A stretch of DNA of 64,000 nucleotides from Acidovorax sp. KKS102 (lineage in GTDB: Bacteria; Pseudomonadota; Gammaproteobacteria; Burkholderiales; Burkholderiaceae_C). Location of the stretch: assembly GCF_000302535.1 (NCBI RefSeq), contig NC_018708.1:4712001-4776000 (forward strand). Direction: 5' to 3'. Shown here in pieces: positions 8,740 to 17,743 of the stretch (within the stretch, counting starts at the first letter, position 1; the number at the start of each line of letters is the position of its first letter). A program made the position numbers and the translations under genes. Below the pieces are notes generated by a model that saw only the letters and a list, made by a program, of their open reading frames with translations, made no database searches and was not told where the DNA came from.

Positions 8740-9756
8740 ATGAACCTGCAGAAATTTGCCCGCCACCCGCTCACCTTCGGCCCTTCGCCGATCACGCCAC
8801 TCAACCGCCTGTCGGCGCACCTGGGCGGCAAGGTGCACCTGTATGCCAAGCGCGAGGACTGCAACTCGGGCCTCGCCTTTGGCGGCAACAAGACGCGCAA
8901 GCTCGAATACCTCATCCCCGAAGCCATTGCCGGCGGCTACGACACGCTGGTGTCGATTGGCGGCATCCAGTCCAACCAGACGCGCCAAGTGGCCGCCGTG
9001 GCCGCGCACCTGGGCATGAAGTGCGTGTTGGTGCAAGAGAACTGGGTCAACTACTCCGACGCGGTGTACGACCGCGTGGGCAACATCGAGATGAGCCGCA
9101 TCATGGGCGCCGACGTGCGCCTGGACGCTGCGGGCTTTGACATCGGCATCCGCCCCAGCTGGGAGCAGGCCATGGACGACGTGAAGAAGGCGGGCGGCAA
9201 GCCCTTCCCGATTCCCGCAGGTTGTTCTGAGCACCCCTACGGCGGCCTGGGCTTTGTGGGCTTTGCCGAAGAAGTTCGGCAGCAGGAAAAGGAACTGGGC
9301 TTTCAGTTCGACTACATCGTCGTGTGCTCGGTCACGGGCAGCACGCAGGCGGGCATGGTGGTGGGCTTTGCGGCCGATGGCCGCGCGCGCAAGGTGATCG
9401 GCATCGACGCCTCGGCCAAGCCCGAGAAGACGCACGCGCAGATCCTGCGCATCGCCCAGAACACCGCCAAGCTCGTCGAGCTGGGCCAGGAGATCACGGC
9501 CGAAGACGTGGTGCTGGACACCCGCTACGGCGGCCCTGAATACGGCCTGCCCAACGAGGGCACGCTGGAGGCCATCCGCCTGTGCGCGCGCCAGGAAGGG
9601 ATGCTGACTGACCCGGTGTACGAAGGCAAGTCCATGCACGGAATGATCGACATGGTGCGCAAGGGCGAATTCCCCGAAGGCTCCCGCGTGCTGTATGCGC
9701 ACCTGGGAGGGGTGCCGGCGTTGAACGCCTACAGCTTTCTTTTTCGCAACGGCTGA
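8740..9756 (+). CDS. acdS: 1-aminocyclopropane-1-carboxylate deaminase
   Basis: 338 residues, the exact usual length. The enzyme is a cytoplasmic PLP protein that cleaves the ethylene precursor ACC to 2-oxobutanoate and ammonia. The PLP lysine is Lys51 (GGNKTRK), the nucleophile-region Ser is at 78 ([10 protein letters not shown]), and the pair Glu295 and Leu322 that separates true ACC deaminases from D-cysteine desulfhydrases is present (DPVYEGK with Y294-E295; YAHL ending at 322). Start chosen at [10 protein letters not shown], which matches the family N-terminus; a longer frame from 8683 adds 19 unsupported residues. Control by the divergent acdR gene is likely. It suggests a plant-associated or rhizosphere lifestyle. 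Confidence 0.95.
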   Translation: MNLQKFARHPLTFGPSPITPLNRLSAHLGGKVHLYAKREDCNSGLAFGGNKTRKLEYLIPEAIAGGYDTLVSIGGIQSNQTRQVAAVAAHLGMKCVLVQENWVNYSDAVYDRVGNIEMSRIMGADVRLDAAGFDIGIRPSWEQAMDDVKKAGGKPFPIPAGCSEHPYGGLGFVGFAEEVRQQEKELGFQFDYIVVCSVTGSTQAGMVVGFAADGRARKVIGIDASAKPEKTHAQILRIAQNTAKLVELGQEITAEDVVLDTRYGGPEYGLPNEGTLEAIRLCARQEGMLTDPVYEGKSMHGMIDMVRKGEFPEGSRVLYAHLGGVPALNAYSFLFRNG

Positions 9757-9880
9757 TGCGTCCAGCGAGCAGCGACGGCTGGCACAGCTGGCCGGGCTGT
9801 CGTTGATCTGAGCACCTGTTCAAAGGGCCCCTGACCGCCAGGCAAGGGCCCCGCCCGTTCCCTCGATCCAAGGAGCCCCC

Positions 9881-10879
9881 ATGAAGTGCATGCAGCTTGT
9901 CAGACGGCGTAGCGTGATCCTCGTGGGGGTGGCCCTTGCGGGACTGGGAATGGGCCCCTTGCGACTGGCGCACGCTGACGGGTATCCCGCCAAACCCGTG
10001 CAGCTTGTCGTGCCCTTTCCGTCCGGGGGCGCTGTAGACATCGTGGGCCGCACCATCAGCAATAAGCTGGGCGACCGGCTGGGCCAGCCCATCGTGGTGG
10101 AGAACAAGGCGGGCGCTGGTACCGTGGTGGGGGCAGCGTATGTGGCCAACGCGCCTGCCGATGGCTACACGCTGCTGATCAGCTCCGGCTCCACCTTCAC
10201 CGTGAACCCCGCGCTGAACCCCAAGCTGCCCTACGACCCCGTCAAAAGCTACGAGCCCGTCGGCCTGGTCGCGCGAGTGCCCCTGATTCTGCTGGCCCAC
10301 CGCGATGTGCCGGTCAACAACCTCCGGCAGCTGATCGCCGCCGTGCAGCGCACGCCCGACAAGTTCTCCTACGGCTCGTTCGGCAACGGCACCACGGGGC
10401 ACTTTGCCGCCGAACTGACCTGGTCGGCGGCCGGCATCAAGCTGATGCATGTGCCCTACCGGGGCAGCGCCCCAGCCATGGCCGACCTGATGGGCGGGCA
10501 GATTCCCTTCACCATCGACACCGTGGCGGCAGCGCTGCCACAGCTCAAGGCGGGCAAGATCAAGGCCATTGCGGTGAAGGGCGCCACGCGGGCCACGCAG
10601 CTGCCCGACGTGCCCACCGTGGCAGAAAGTGGCTTTACCGGCTTCTCGGCCGATTCCTGGCTGGCCGTGGTCGCGCCGCGTGGCCTGCCCGCCGAGGCCA
10701 GGGCCAAGCTGCACAAGGCACTGGCCGAGACGATGGCGGACGCCGAGATCCGCAGCAAGCTCATCGCCGCAGGGCTGGAGCCGTCTTACGCCACGGGCGA
10801 TGCCGTGCTGGCGCAGATCGAAGACGAGTTGCCACGCATGCGTGCCATTGCCCAGCGCGCACAGATCCGGGCGGACTGA
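9881..10879 (+). CDS. Bug/TctC-family tripartite transporter binding protein
   Basis: 332 residues. A signal peptide (basic MKCMQLVRRR, hydrophobic core, cleavage near AHADGYP) sends it to the periplasm. The mature protein begins YPAKPVQLVVPFPSGGAVDI and continues VVENKAGAGTVVGAAYVA, hallmarks of Bug receptors, which bind small carboxylates for TctAB-type carriers or signalling. AAGGAG lies just upstream of the ATG. No tctA or tctB gene is nearby, which is common for orphan Bug proteins in Burkholderiales. Its closeness to acdS may be fortuitous. Ligand unknown. Confidence 0.88.
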   Translation: MKCMQLVRRRSVILVGVALAGLGMGPLRLAHADGYPAKPVQLVVPFPSGGAVDIVGRTISNKLGDRLGQPIVVENKAGAGTVVGAAYVANAPADGYTLLISSGSTFTVNPALNPKLPYDPVKSYEPVGLVARVPLILLAHRDVPVNNLRQLIAAVQRTPDKFSYGSFGNGTTGHFAAELTWSAAGIKLMHVPYRGSAPAMADLMGGQIPFTIDTVAAALPQLKAGKIKAIAVKGATRATQLPDVPTVAESGFTGFSADSWLAVVAPRGLPAEARAKLHKALAETMADAEIRSKLIAAGLEPSYATGDAVLAQIEDELPRMRAIAQRAQIRAD

Positions 10880-10915
10880 GCCCGCCCAGCCACGGGCGGC
10901 TTGCACGCCCCTCGG

Positions 10916-12856
10916 TCAGGCCGTCAGCAGCTTTTGCACCCGCTCGCGCAGCAGCGTGGGCTGCACCTCGGTCGGCGCGACGGCAGAGCCCACATTCAGC
11001 CCCACGCGGCTGTAGAAGCCCCGGCGGAACGGCCGCACCATGGCACCGCCCTTTTCGATGCGGCTGAAGTACGAGCCCCACAGGTTGGTCAGCGCCATGG
11101 GGATCACCGGGGCCTCGACACCCTCGGCCTTCGCCCGTTCGATGATCTTCATGATGCCGCCCTTGAACTCCTGCAGCTGCCCGTCCTTGGTGATGCCACC
11201 CTCGGGGAAGATGGCGAGCAGGTCGCCCTCTCGCAGCACCTGGGCAGCACGGTCGAAAGCCGCTTCATAGGTCTTGGGGTCTTCCTTGTAGGGCGCAATC
11301 GGGATCGCCTTGGCCAGGCGGAACAGCCAGCCCAGCACGGGCACGCGGAAGATGCGGTGGTCCATCACGAAGTAGATGGGGCGCGGGCTGGCGGCCATGA
11401 GCAGCACGGCATCCACAAAGCTCACGTGGTTGCACGCCAGGATGGCCGCGCCGGTGGACGGCAGGTTTTCATCGCCCTGCACCTTGAAGCGGTACACGAA
11501 CCGCGACGACACCCACGCGATGAAGCGCAGCAGGTACTCGGGCACCAGCATGAAGATGTAGAACGCCACCACGGCGTTGGCCAGGCCGGTGAACAGGAAG
11601 ATCTGCGGCACCGTGAAGCCCGCGCCCAGCAGGGCGCCGGCGATGAGCGAGCTGCCGATCATGAACAGCGCGTTCAGGATGTTGTTGGCCGCAATGATGC
11701 GGGCGCGGTGTGTGGGCTGGCTGCGCATCTGGATCAGCGCGTACATGGGCACGCTGTACAGGCCCGCAAACAGGCTGAGCAGCGCCAGGTCCAGCATCAC
11801 GCGCCAGTGGGCGCCCTGGGCCATGAAGGCAGCCAGGCCCATGATCTCGGAAGGTGGCAGGCTGCGCGACGCGAAATACAGGTCGATGGAAAAGACGCTC
11901 ATGCCGATGGCGCCCAGCGGCACCAGGCCGATCTCGACATGGCGGCGAGAGAGCACCTCGCACAGCAGCGAGCCCACACCAATGCCGATGGAGAACACCA
12001 CCAGCAGCAGCGAAGCCACCTGCTCGTTGCCGTGCAGCACGTTCTTGGCCAGGCTGGGGAACTGGCTCAGAAACACCGCGCCGAAGAACCACATCCAGCT
12101 GATGCCCAGCAGCGAGCGGAACACCACGATGTTCTCGTGCGCCAGCTTGAGGTTGCGCCAGGTTTCGGTGAAGGGGTTCCAGTTGATGGTGAGGCCCGGG
12201 TCGGTGGCAGGCACCGAGGGAATGAACTGCGCCACCGCGCGTCCCGCCAGGGCCGCCACCACACAGGCCACGGCCACGGTGGTGTGACCGATGCCGGGCA
12301 ACGCCACCAGCAACCCACCGGCCACATTGCCCAGCAAGATGGCCACAAACGTGCCCATCTCGACCATGCCATTGCCGCCCGTCAGCTCGCGCTCGTTGAG
12401 CACCTGGGGCATGTACGCAAACTTGACCGGGCCAAACAGCGTGGAGTGCACGCCCATCAAGAAGGTGCACAGCAGCAGGATGGGGATGTTGCCCGCGATG
12501 AAGCCCACGGCCGCCACCAGCATGATGGCGATCTCCAGGTTCTTCACAAAGCGGATCATCTTCGTCTTGTCGTACTTGTCGGTCAGCTGGCCCGATGTGG
12601 CCGAGAACAGCAGGAACGGCAGGATGAACAGCGCGCCAATCACCAGCCCCGCCATCGCGGGCGGCAGCCAGTCCACACTGAGCTGGTAGGTCACCATCAC
12701 CGTGAAGGCGAACTTGAAGAGGTTGTCGTTGGCCGCGCCGGAGAACTGCGTCCAGAAGAAGGGGGCAAACCGCCGCTGGCGCAGCAGGGCAAACTGGTTC
12801 GGGTCCTCGTGCGTGGGTGCGGGGGCCACGCTGGTGGAGGCGGTGTCGGGGCTCAT
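10916..12856 (-). CDS. MFS (LplT-like) transporter fused to PlsC-type acyltransferase
   Basis: 646 residues in two parts. Residues about 20-420 are a 12-segment major-facilitator transporter resembling the lysophospholipid flippase LplT (FSGAANDNLFKFAFTVMVTY; PVKFAYMPQVLNERELTGGN). Residues about 440-646 are a 1-acylglycerol-3-phosphate acyltransferase domain with the HX4D motif at His477-Asp482 (CNHVSFVDAV) and the FPEGGIT motif. The likely job is to flip lysophospholipids inward and re-acylate them, combining roles that E. coli splits between LplT and Aas. The Aas acyl-ACP synthetase part is absent. Start at 12856 has GAGGAG upstream. The ceramidase-like gene lies 55 bases upstream on the same strand. 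Confidence 0.88.
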   Translation of the reverse strand: MSPDTASTSVAPAPTHEDPNQFALLRQRRFAPFFWTQFSGAANDNLFKFAFTVMVTYQLSVDWLPPAMAGLVIGALFILPFLLFSATSGQLTDKYDKTKMIRFVKNLEIAIMLVAAVGFIAGNIPILLLCTFLMGVHSTLFGPVKFAYMPQVLNERELTGGNGMVEMGTFVAILLGNVAGGLLVALPGIGHTTVAVACVVAALAGRAVAQFIPSVPATDPGLTINWNPFTETWRNLKLAHENIVVFRSLLGISWMWFFGAVFLSQFPSLAKNVLHGNEQVASLLLVVFSIGIGVGSLLCEVLSRRHVEIGLVPLGAIGMSVFSIDLYFASRSLPPSEIMGLAAFMAQGAHWRVMLDLALLSLFAGLYSVPMYALIQMRSQPTHRARIIAANNILNALFMIGSSLIAGALLGAGFTVPQIFLFTGLANAVVAFYIFMLVPEYLLRFIAWVSSRFVYRFKVQGDENLPSTGAAILACNHVSFVDAVLLMAASPRPIYFVMDHRIFRVPVLGWLFRLAKAIPIAPYKEDPKTYEAAFDRAAQVLREGDLLAIFPEGGITKDGQLQEFKGGIMKIIERAKAEGVEAPVIPMALTNLWGSYFSRIEKGGAMVRPFRRGFYSRVGLNVGSAVAPTEVQPTLLRERVQKLLTA

Positions 12857-12911
12857 GCGTTTCTCCTCGTTTCCGATGGGTTGGCTTGTTGGAATTTTCC
12901 GGACCTGCGCT

Positions 12912-13799
12912 TCATGCGCCGGATCTGCGGGCGACACCCACGGCGTGGGCGCCATTCTGCCCGGACGGCATGACCCGCGGCATCACCGCCGCGTCACTGT
13001 GGCGCAAAGCCACCAGCGATCCCAATGCCGTCATCACGGGCCAGGCGGCGCCCGCCGCCAGCACATGCTTGAGGCTGTGGCCCGACACCCATCCGCCTGT
13101 GGCCTCGAACACCGAATGGTCTGCCGCCTCCAGCAGCTTGGCCAGGGCGTACAGCACCACCACCACGCCCAGGTGCAGCGCCAGTCCGCCGACGCGGCGT
13201 GGCAGGCATGCCAGCGCCAGCACCATTAGCAGACCGCCCAGTTGCACCACGGCCCACGGCAGCAGGTTGCCGGTGTGCACCCAGGCCCACACGGCCAGTG
13301 GCCCCGCCAGCAGCACGGCACTTGCAGCGGCCACGCCCGCCCGCGCGCTCACCCGGCTGGCCGCCGCCAGCCCAAGCAGCCCCGCAAAAGGCAGCACCAT
13401 GCCCAGGCGGTCCCACAGCAGGCCCGCGTCCTGCGGCTGCCAGTGGTACAGAGCAGAGCCTGCGGCGGTGCACAGCAGCCCGCCAAAGAACAGGGCAGCC
13501 AGCGCACGGGAGATGGCGTCCAGCGCGGCCGACGGCACGCGGCGCAGCACCCACCAACCCCATGCACCTGCCAAGGCAAAGGCCAAGTTGCTCAACACAT
13601 CCAACGCGCAGGGAATGCCCCACAGCGTGCGCAGGTCGGCAAAGTCATGCTGGTGCGCACTGGCGGGCAGCACGGGGCCGAACAACGCCAGGGCGAGCAG
13701 CGCAGCCGCGCCCAGCAACAGGCCGGTTTCGGCACCCGACAGTCGCGACAGCGTTGCCAGGCCGCGCGCACGCAGGGGAGTCACAGGGGAAGAAGACAT
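12912..13799 (-). CDS. Ceramidase-family integral membrane protein
   Basis: 295 residues with about seven membrane segments. Motifs match the alkaline ceramidase / CREST group: an early Asp with SNLAF (ALDVLSNLAFALAG), GSALYHWQP, DRLGM, and a late SGHSLKHVLAA with two histidines, which together supply the Ser/Asp/His metal site. Family members hydrolyse the amide of ceramides, but bacterial substrates are mostly untested. Start is at MSSSPVTPL; three codons upstream is an alternative. It precedes the lysophospholipid transporter-acyltransferase gene, so a lipid-remodelling operon is plausible. A divergent XRE gene shares the promoter region. Confidence 0.78.
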   Translation of the reverse strand: MSSSPVTPLRARGLATLSRLSGAETGLLLGAAALLALALFGPVLPASAHQHDFADLRTLWGIPCALDVLSNLAFALAGAWGWWVLRRVPSAALDAISRALAALFFGGLLCTAAGSALYHWQPQDAGLLWDRLGMVLPFAGLLGLAAASRVSARAGVAAASAVLLAGPLAVWAWVHTGNLLPWAVVQLGGLLMVLALACLPRRVGGLALHLGVVVVLYALAKLLEAADHSVFEATGGWVSGHSLKHVLAAGAAWPVMTALGSLVALRHSDAAVMPRVMPSGQNGAHAVGVARRSGA

Positions 13800-13897
13800 C
13801 ACACACACCGTAGAAAGTGAACGATGCCGTGCAGTGTGGGCAGCGGCGTCATCGGCGGCCTCAAAAAGTCGCGCAAGGGGCTACCCACGCACCTTCG

Positions 13898-13916
13898 GGT
13901 ATTGATAATCGATACC
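13898..13916. promoter_or_regulatory. Operator-like palindrome before XRE gene
   Basis: GGTATTGATAATCGATACC, nine-base arms around one central base with a single mismatch. It ends one base before the TAGGAG ribosome-binding site of the XRE regulator gene and lies about 100 bases from the start of the divergent ceramidase-like gene. Autoregulation by the XRE protein is the simplest reading. Confidence 0.6.
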
Positions 13917-13932
13917 TAGGAGTCCCCCCACC

Positions 13933-14664
13933 ATGAGCACGACCGCCGACCTCGTCACCGCCCTGAAAAAGGAACTCAAGACCGCGCAGATGACCTACGC
14001 CGATCTGGCGCAGGCGCTGGGCATGGCCGAGTCCAGCGTCAAGCGCATGCTGGCCAGGGGCGACATGCCGCTATCGCGCATCGACGCCATCTGCCGCGCA
14101 CTGGCGCTGGACTTTGCCGACCTGGCCCGGCGCGTGGCCGACGAGCAGCCCTTGCTGAAAGAGCTGACCCACGAGCAGGAAAAAGCCGTGGTGGCCGACA
14201 AGAAGCTGCTGCTGATGGCGATCTGTGTGCTGAGCCAGTGGACGCTGGAGCAGGTGACCGGCTACTACCGCCTGACGGACGCCGAAGGCATCAAGTACCT
14301 GGCGCAGCTGGACCGCATCGGCATCATCGAGCTGCGGCCGCTCAACCGCTACCGCCTCAAGCTGGCCAAGACCTTCCGCTGGCGCCCACATGGCCCGGTG
14401 ATGAACTACTTCCGCGACCACGCGCTGCTGGACTACTTTGCAGGCGGCTTTGATGGCCCAGGCGAAGGCGTGCTGCTGGTGCACGGCAACATCAGCCGCA
14501 GCCTGGCGCCCGCGTTCATGGAGCGCATGCAGCGCGTGGCGCAGGACTTTGCCCAGCAGCACCTGGCCGACCAGAAGCTGCCCGACCGCGAGCGCGAGGG
14601 CTACACCCTGCTGCTGGCGATGCGCAGCTGGGAGTTCGAGGCGTTTGCCAGCATGCGCCGGTAA
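13933..14664 (+). CDS. XRE-family helix-turn-helix regulator
   Basis: 243 residues. An N-terminal XRE/Cro DNA-binding domain (MTYADLAQALGMAESSVKRM, residues about 19-60) is followed by a region of about 150 residues with a second winged-helix-like pattern (CVLSQWTLEQVTGYYRLTD, ITGIKYLAQLDRIG-type). No known ligand domain is recognised. A good ribosome-binding site (TAGGAG) precedes the ATG. The gene is divergent from the ceramidase-like gene, with a near-perfect 19-base palindrome between them, so it probably regulates itself and perhaps the lipid genes. Confidence 0.82.
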   Translation: MSTTADLVTALKKELKTAQMTYADLAQALGMAESSVKRMLARGDMPLSRIDAICRALALDFADLARRVADEQPLLKELTHEQEKAVVADKKLLLMAICVLSQWTLEQVTGYYRLTDAEGIKYLAQLDRIGIIELRPLNRYRLKLAKTFRWRPHGPVMNYFRDHALLDYFAGGFDGPGEGVLLVHGNISRSLAPAFMERMQRVAQDFAQQHLADQKLPDREREGYTLLLAMRSWEFEAFASMRR

Positions 14665-14801
14665 GCCTCCCGCCGATTTCGCAGTTACCCGCAATCGACG
14701 GCCGTCGCTGCAAGCCAACTCCTGCCCTTGGTTGAGCGCAGCGGCCGCCTGACTGGTGCAGGGACAGGCCGCAGCGCCACGAATCAGCCTCCATTTACTA
14801 T

Positions 14802-14865
14802 ATTTTTGATAGCTATCAGCGCATGGAATACCTGCGCTTGAGGTTAATAACGCCTCAAAACACCT
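14802..14865 (+). repeat. Dispersed palindromic repeat, family 1, copy c
   Basis: GATAGCTATCAGCGCATGG, then TGCGCTTGAGG and an AT-rich flank; CAGCGCA pairs with TGCGCTTG. It lies in the 289-base spacer between the XRE and TetR genes. The bases before it (14665-14795) show no gene or clear signal. Confidence 0.7.
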
Positions 14866-14888
14866 GCTTGCGCCTGCCAAGAGGTGGC

Positions 14889-14950
14889 TTGACGCCATAA
14901 AAAGAAATAACTATTCTTTAAATTGAAAAATCAATCAATTTAAGAATAGT
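14889..14950 (+). promoter_or_regulatory. TetR-gene promoter with overlapping operator
   Basis: TTGACG (14889-14894), a 17-base spacer, and TATTCT (14912-14917) form a plausible sigma70 promoter. An imperfect inverted repeat overlaps the -10: ACTATTCTT(T)AAATTGA from 14910 with TCAATTTAAGAATAGT from 14935 to 14950, one bulged base. The right arm ends three bases before the ATG of the TetR gene, which fits autorepression. Confidence 0.6.
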
Positions 14951-14953
14951 CAA

Positions 14954-15853
14954 ATGAAAACCACCCGCCAGCAGCAAGACGCCACGCGCCGCCAGATCGT
15001 GGCCAGCGCGGTGGACCTCATGACCCGCCAGGGCTTTGACGGCACAACGATGAAAGACATCGCACGCGCCGCCGGCATTGGCGACGCCACGATCTACAAA
15101 TACTTCCCCACCAAGGACCGCATCGTGCTGGGCTACCTGGACGATGTGGCACACCAGGCGCTGGCCGACACGCTGCAGACACCGGGCTTTGCGGGCTACG
15201 GCCTGCAAGAAAAGCTGCAGCGCCTGACCGACGCCGTGCTGGAGCGCCTGCTGGCCGACCGCGAGTTTGTGGCCCAGGTGCGCGGTCTGGCGCGGCGCTC
15301 GCCGCTGTCGATGCTGGCCGAGCCGCTGGCCGCGCGCCAGAGCCTGCGCGAGGCGGTGGCGAGCTTTCTGGAAGCGGCCGAGGCCAGCGGCGAGATTGAG
15401 CCCTGCGACTTCAAGGGCCTGGCAGGCAGCCTTTACACCGACTACCTCGCAGGCGTGGTGACGTACTGGCTGGCCGACACCTCCGACGAATTTGCCGACA
15501 CCACGCAGCTGGTGGACCTGTCGCTGGGCGTGCTGGTGCAGGCGCTGCGCGGCGGGCTGGTCAACCGTGTGCTGCAACTGGGCGGCTTTGTGCTGCGCAG
15601 CCAGATGGCCCGCACGGTGCAACACGGCAGCAGCCTGATGGGCATGCTGCACATGGCCCAGCAGGCCATGGCCAGCGCGCCCGCAGCAAGGGCATCGCAA
15701 CCCCCTGCCGGTAAGGCAGCGGCCGAAGGCCTCGCCCCGAAAACATCGCGGCCTGCGCGCGCACCACGCAAACCCCGGGCGGCCACCGGCCCCACGGAGG
15801 CCCCCACCGCCCCGCGCCCCGCCACGCCCCGCAAAAGAAAGAGCGCCCCATGA
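14954..15853 (+). CDS. TetR-family regulator with basic C-terminal tail
   Basis: 299 residues. Residues about 10-60 are a TetR DNA-binding domain (RRQIVASAVDLMTRQGFDG, then IARAAGIGDATIYKYFPTKD). The middle is an alpha-helical ligand domain. From about residue 230 the protein continues into a 70-residue Ala/Pro/Lys/Arg-rich tail ending in RKRKSAP, well beyond normal TetR length. The last bases overlap the next gene (ATGA), so it heads an operon with the DUF2867, ABC1-kinase and small membrane protein genes. A palindrome over its promoter suggests autoregulation. The effector is unknown. Confidence 0.85.
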   Translation: MKTTRQQQDATRRQIVASAVDLMTRQGFDGTTMKDIARAAGIGDATIYKYFPTKDRIVLGYLDDVAHQALADTLQTPGFAGYGLQEKLQRLTDAVLERLLADREFVAQVRGLARRSPLSMLAEPLAARQSLREAVASFLEAAEASGEIEPCDFKGLAGSLYTDYLAGVVTYWLADTSDEFADTTQLVDLSLGVLVQALRGGLVNRVLQLGGFVLRSQMARTVQHGSSLMGMLHMAQQAMASAPAARASQPPAGKAAAEGLAPKTSRPARAPRKPRAATGPTEAPTAPRPATPRKRKSAP

Positions 15854-16425
15854 ATGCGTCCTCTGCCCTCGCCGCCCCCACCACCGCGCGCGCAACCCAG
15901 GTGCCGCCCGGCACGGCCATCCACGCCACGCTGCCCGGGGCCGATTTTTTTGATGCCTACGAAGTGGCCGACCGGCACCCCGCGCGCTCGGCCCTGCAGT
16001 CGTGGCTGGACGTGGCGGCCCGCACCCCGGCGTGGACGCGCGCCCTCATGTTCGTGCGCAACAAGGCCGTGCGCCTGGTGGGCCTGAAGGACCTGGGCCA
16101 GCTGGACGACGGCCACCCGCCCGCCAGCGGCCGATCCCTGCGCGACGCGCGCAGTTACCGCGTGGGCGACCGCGTGGGCATCTTCCGCATCCGACACCTG
16201 AGCGACACCGAGGTGGTGATGGGCCAGGACGACAAGCACCTGGACGTGCAGGTGTCCATCTGCAAACAGCCCGCCGCGCCCGGCGCCGCGCCCCGGGTGG
16301 TGCTGAGCACGGTGGTGCACATCCACAACACACTGGGCCATGCCTACATGGCGGTGATCACGCCGATCCACCGCGTCATTGCACGCGGCACGGCGCAGCG
16401 CCTGGCAGACCATGGCCAAAGCTAA
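15850..16425 (+). CDS. DUF2867 family protein
   Basis: 191 residues with the DUF2867 pattern: DFFDAYEVADRHP near the N-terminus, a central TRALMFVRNKAVRLVGLKDLG, then VGIFRIRHLSDTEVVMGQDD, DVQVSI and a C-terminal HIHNTLGHAYMAVITPIHR. The family has no assigned reaction; related sequences are often found as C-terminal additions to NAD-dependent epimerase-like proteins. Its ATG overlaps the TGA of the TetR gene and its own end overlaps the kinase start by 14 bases, which indicates translational coupling. Confidence 0.78.
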   Translation: MNASSALAAPTTARATQVPPGTAIHATLPGADFFDAYEVADRHPARSALQSWLDVAARTPAWTRALMFVRNKAVRLVGLKDLGQLDDGHPPASGRSLRDARSYRVGDRVGIFRIRHLSDTEVVMGQDDKHLDVQVSICKQPAAPGAAPRVVLSTVVHIHNTLGHAYMAVITPIHRVIARGTAQRLADHGQS

Positions 16426-17743
16426 AGCGGAGGCCCCGCGCACCGGCAAGCTGGCGCGCAGCGCCATCACCGGGCTGGCAGCGGCACGCATCGGCATGGC
16501 CGAGCTTTCGCACCGCACGCGCAAGCGCTCGGCCCAGGCGCAGGCCGAGCACGAGGCCGCGCTGGGCCGCATCCTGTTTGGCGCGCTGGGGCAGTTGCGG
16601 GGTTCGGCGCTCAAGGTGTCGCAGTTGCTCAGCATGCACCCGCAGCTGCTGCCCGAGGGCGTGCGGCGCGAGCTGGCCCGCGCCCACCACCAGGCTCCGC
16701 CGCTCAACCGCGCGCTGGTCGGCCGCGTGTTCCGCCAGGCGTTCGGGCAAGAGCCCGAGGCGCTGTTCGAGCACTTCGAGCCCACCGCATTTGCCGCAGC
16801 CAGCCTGGGCCAGGTGCACCGCGCGCAGCTCGCAGGCCACGGCACGGTGGCCGTGAAGGTGCAGTACCCCGGCATTGCCGCCACCATTGCCAGCGACATG
16901 CAGCTGATGCGCGCCGCGCTGCGCGCATTGGCCCACACCGACATGCCGCTGCCCACCGATGCCGTGCTGGACAGCGTGATGACCGAGATCGAGGCCACCC
17001 TGCTGCGCGAGGTGGACTACCTGCAAGAGGCCGAACAGCTGCAATGGTTTGCCCAGCATGCCGCGCAGCCGGGCGTTGTGATGGCGCAGCCCGTCCTCTC
17101 GCACACGCGCGTCCAGGTGCTCACGCAGCAGTTTGTGCCCGGGCTGCCGTTGCAAGCCTGGCTGGCCACACAGCCACCGCAGGCACTGCGCGACCAGGCC
17201 GGGCAGCACCTGTGGGACTGGTTCATGCACTGCATCTTTGTGCTGGGGCGGGTACATGCCGACCCGCACCCGGGCAACTTTCTGTTCGCGCCCGATGGCA
17301 CGGTGGGTGTGCTGGACTTTGGCTGCACGCGCGCCCTGCCCAGCGCATTCCGTGCGCAGGTGGTGCAGGCGTGGTCTGCCCTGCTGCGCGACCCCACCGA
17401 CCCTTTGCGCAATGCACAGGTGCTGCAGGCCTACCAGGCGCTGGGGCTCTTGCACAAGGACCTGACCGTGCAGGTCTACACCACCGAACTCGCCCCCGCC
17501 CTCGCCGAGATGCAAGCCTGGCAGATCGAGCCCTTCACCCGCCAGGTATTTGACTTTGGCACCAAAACACCGCCGCCCATCACCCCCAGCCAGCACCAGC
17601 GCGTGCTGGGCCGGCACCTCGCCCAGATCCCCGGCGAGATGCCCGCGTTCGAGCGCATGTGGATGGGGCTGATGCACCTGCTGACGCAGCTGGGTGCCCG
17701 GGTGCACACCCGCGCCCACAAGGCGCTGGCCGTTCACCCATGA
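16412..17743 (+). CDS. ABC1/AarF (UbiB-like) atypical kinase
   Basis: 443 residues. It has the ABC1/UbiB signature: an Ala-rich nucleotide loop (AAASLGQVHRAQL) in place of the Gly-rich loop, the Lys149 of VAVKVQYPG, HADPHPGNFLF near 282, and the metal-binding DFG at 302. Family members act as atypical kinases or ATPases in ubiquinone or lipid metabolism. The canonical ubiB sits with ubiE and ubiJ in most genomes; none is nearby, so this is probably a second, accessory copy. The ATG at 16412 is preferred over an earlier one at 16379 because the overlap with the DUF2867 gene is then short. Confidence 0.85.
   Translation: MAKAKAEAPRTGKLARSAITGLAAARIGMAELSHRTRKRSAQAQAEHEAALGRILFGALGQLRGSALKVSQLLSMHPQLLPEGVRRELARAHHQAPPLNRALVGRVFRQAFGQEPEALFEHFEPTAFAAASLGQVHRAQLAGHGTVAVKVQYPGIAATIASDMQLMRAALRALAHTDMPLPTDAVLDSVMTEIEATLLREVDYLQEAEQLQWFAQHAAQPGVVMAQPVLSHTRVQVLTQQFVPGLPLQAWLATQPPQALRDQAGQHLWDWFMHCIFVLGRVHADPHPGNFLFAPDGTVGVLDFGCTRALPSAFRAQVVQAWSALLRDPTDPLRNAQVLQAYQALGLLHKDLTVQVYTTELAPALAEMQAWQIEPFTRQVFDFGTKTPPPITPSQHQRVLGRHLAQIPGEMPAFERMWMGLMHLLTQLGARVHTRAHKALAVHP

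Noticed and set aside
16379-16412. Earlier ATG at 16379 for the ABC1 kinase
   Set aside because: It would lengthen the overlap with the DUF2867 gene to 47 bases and add residues not typical of the family.
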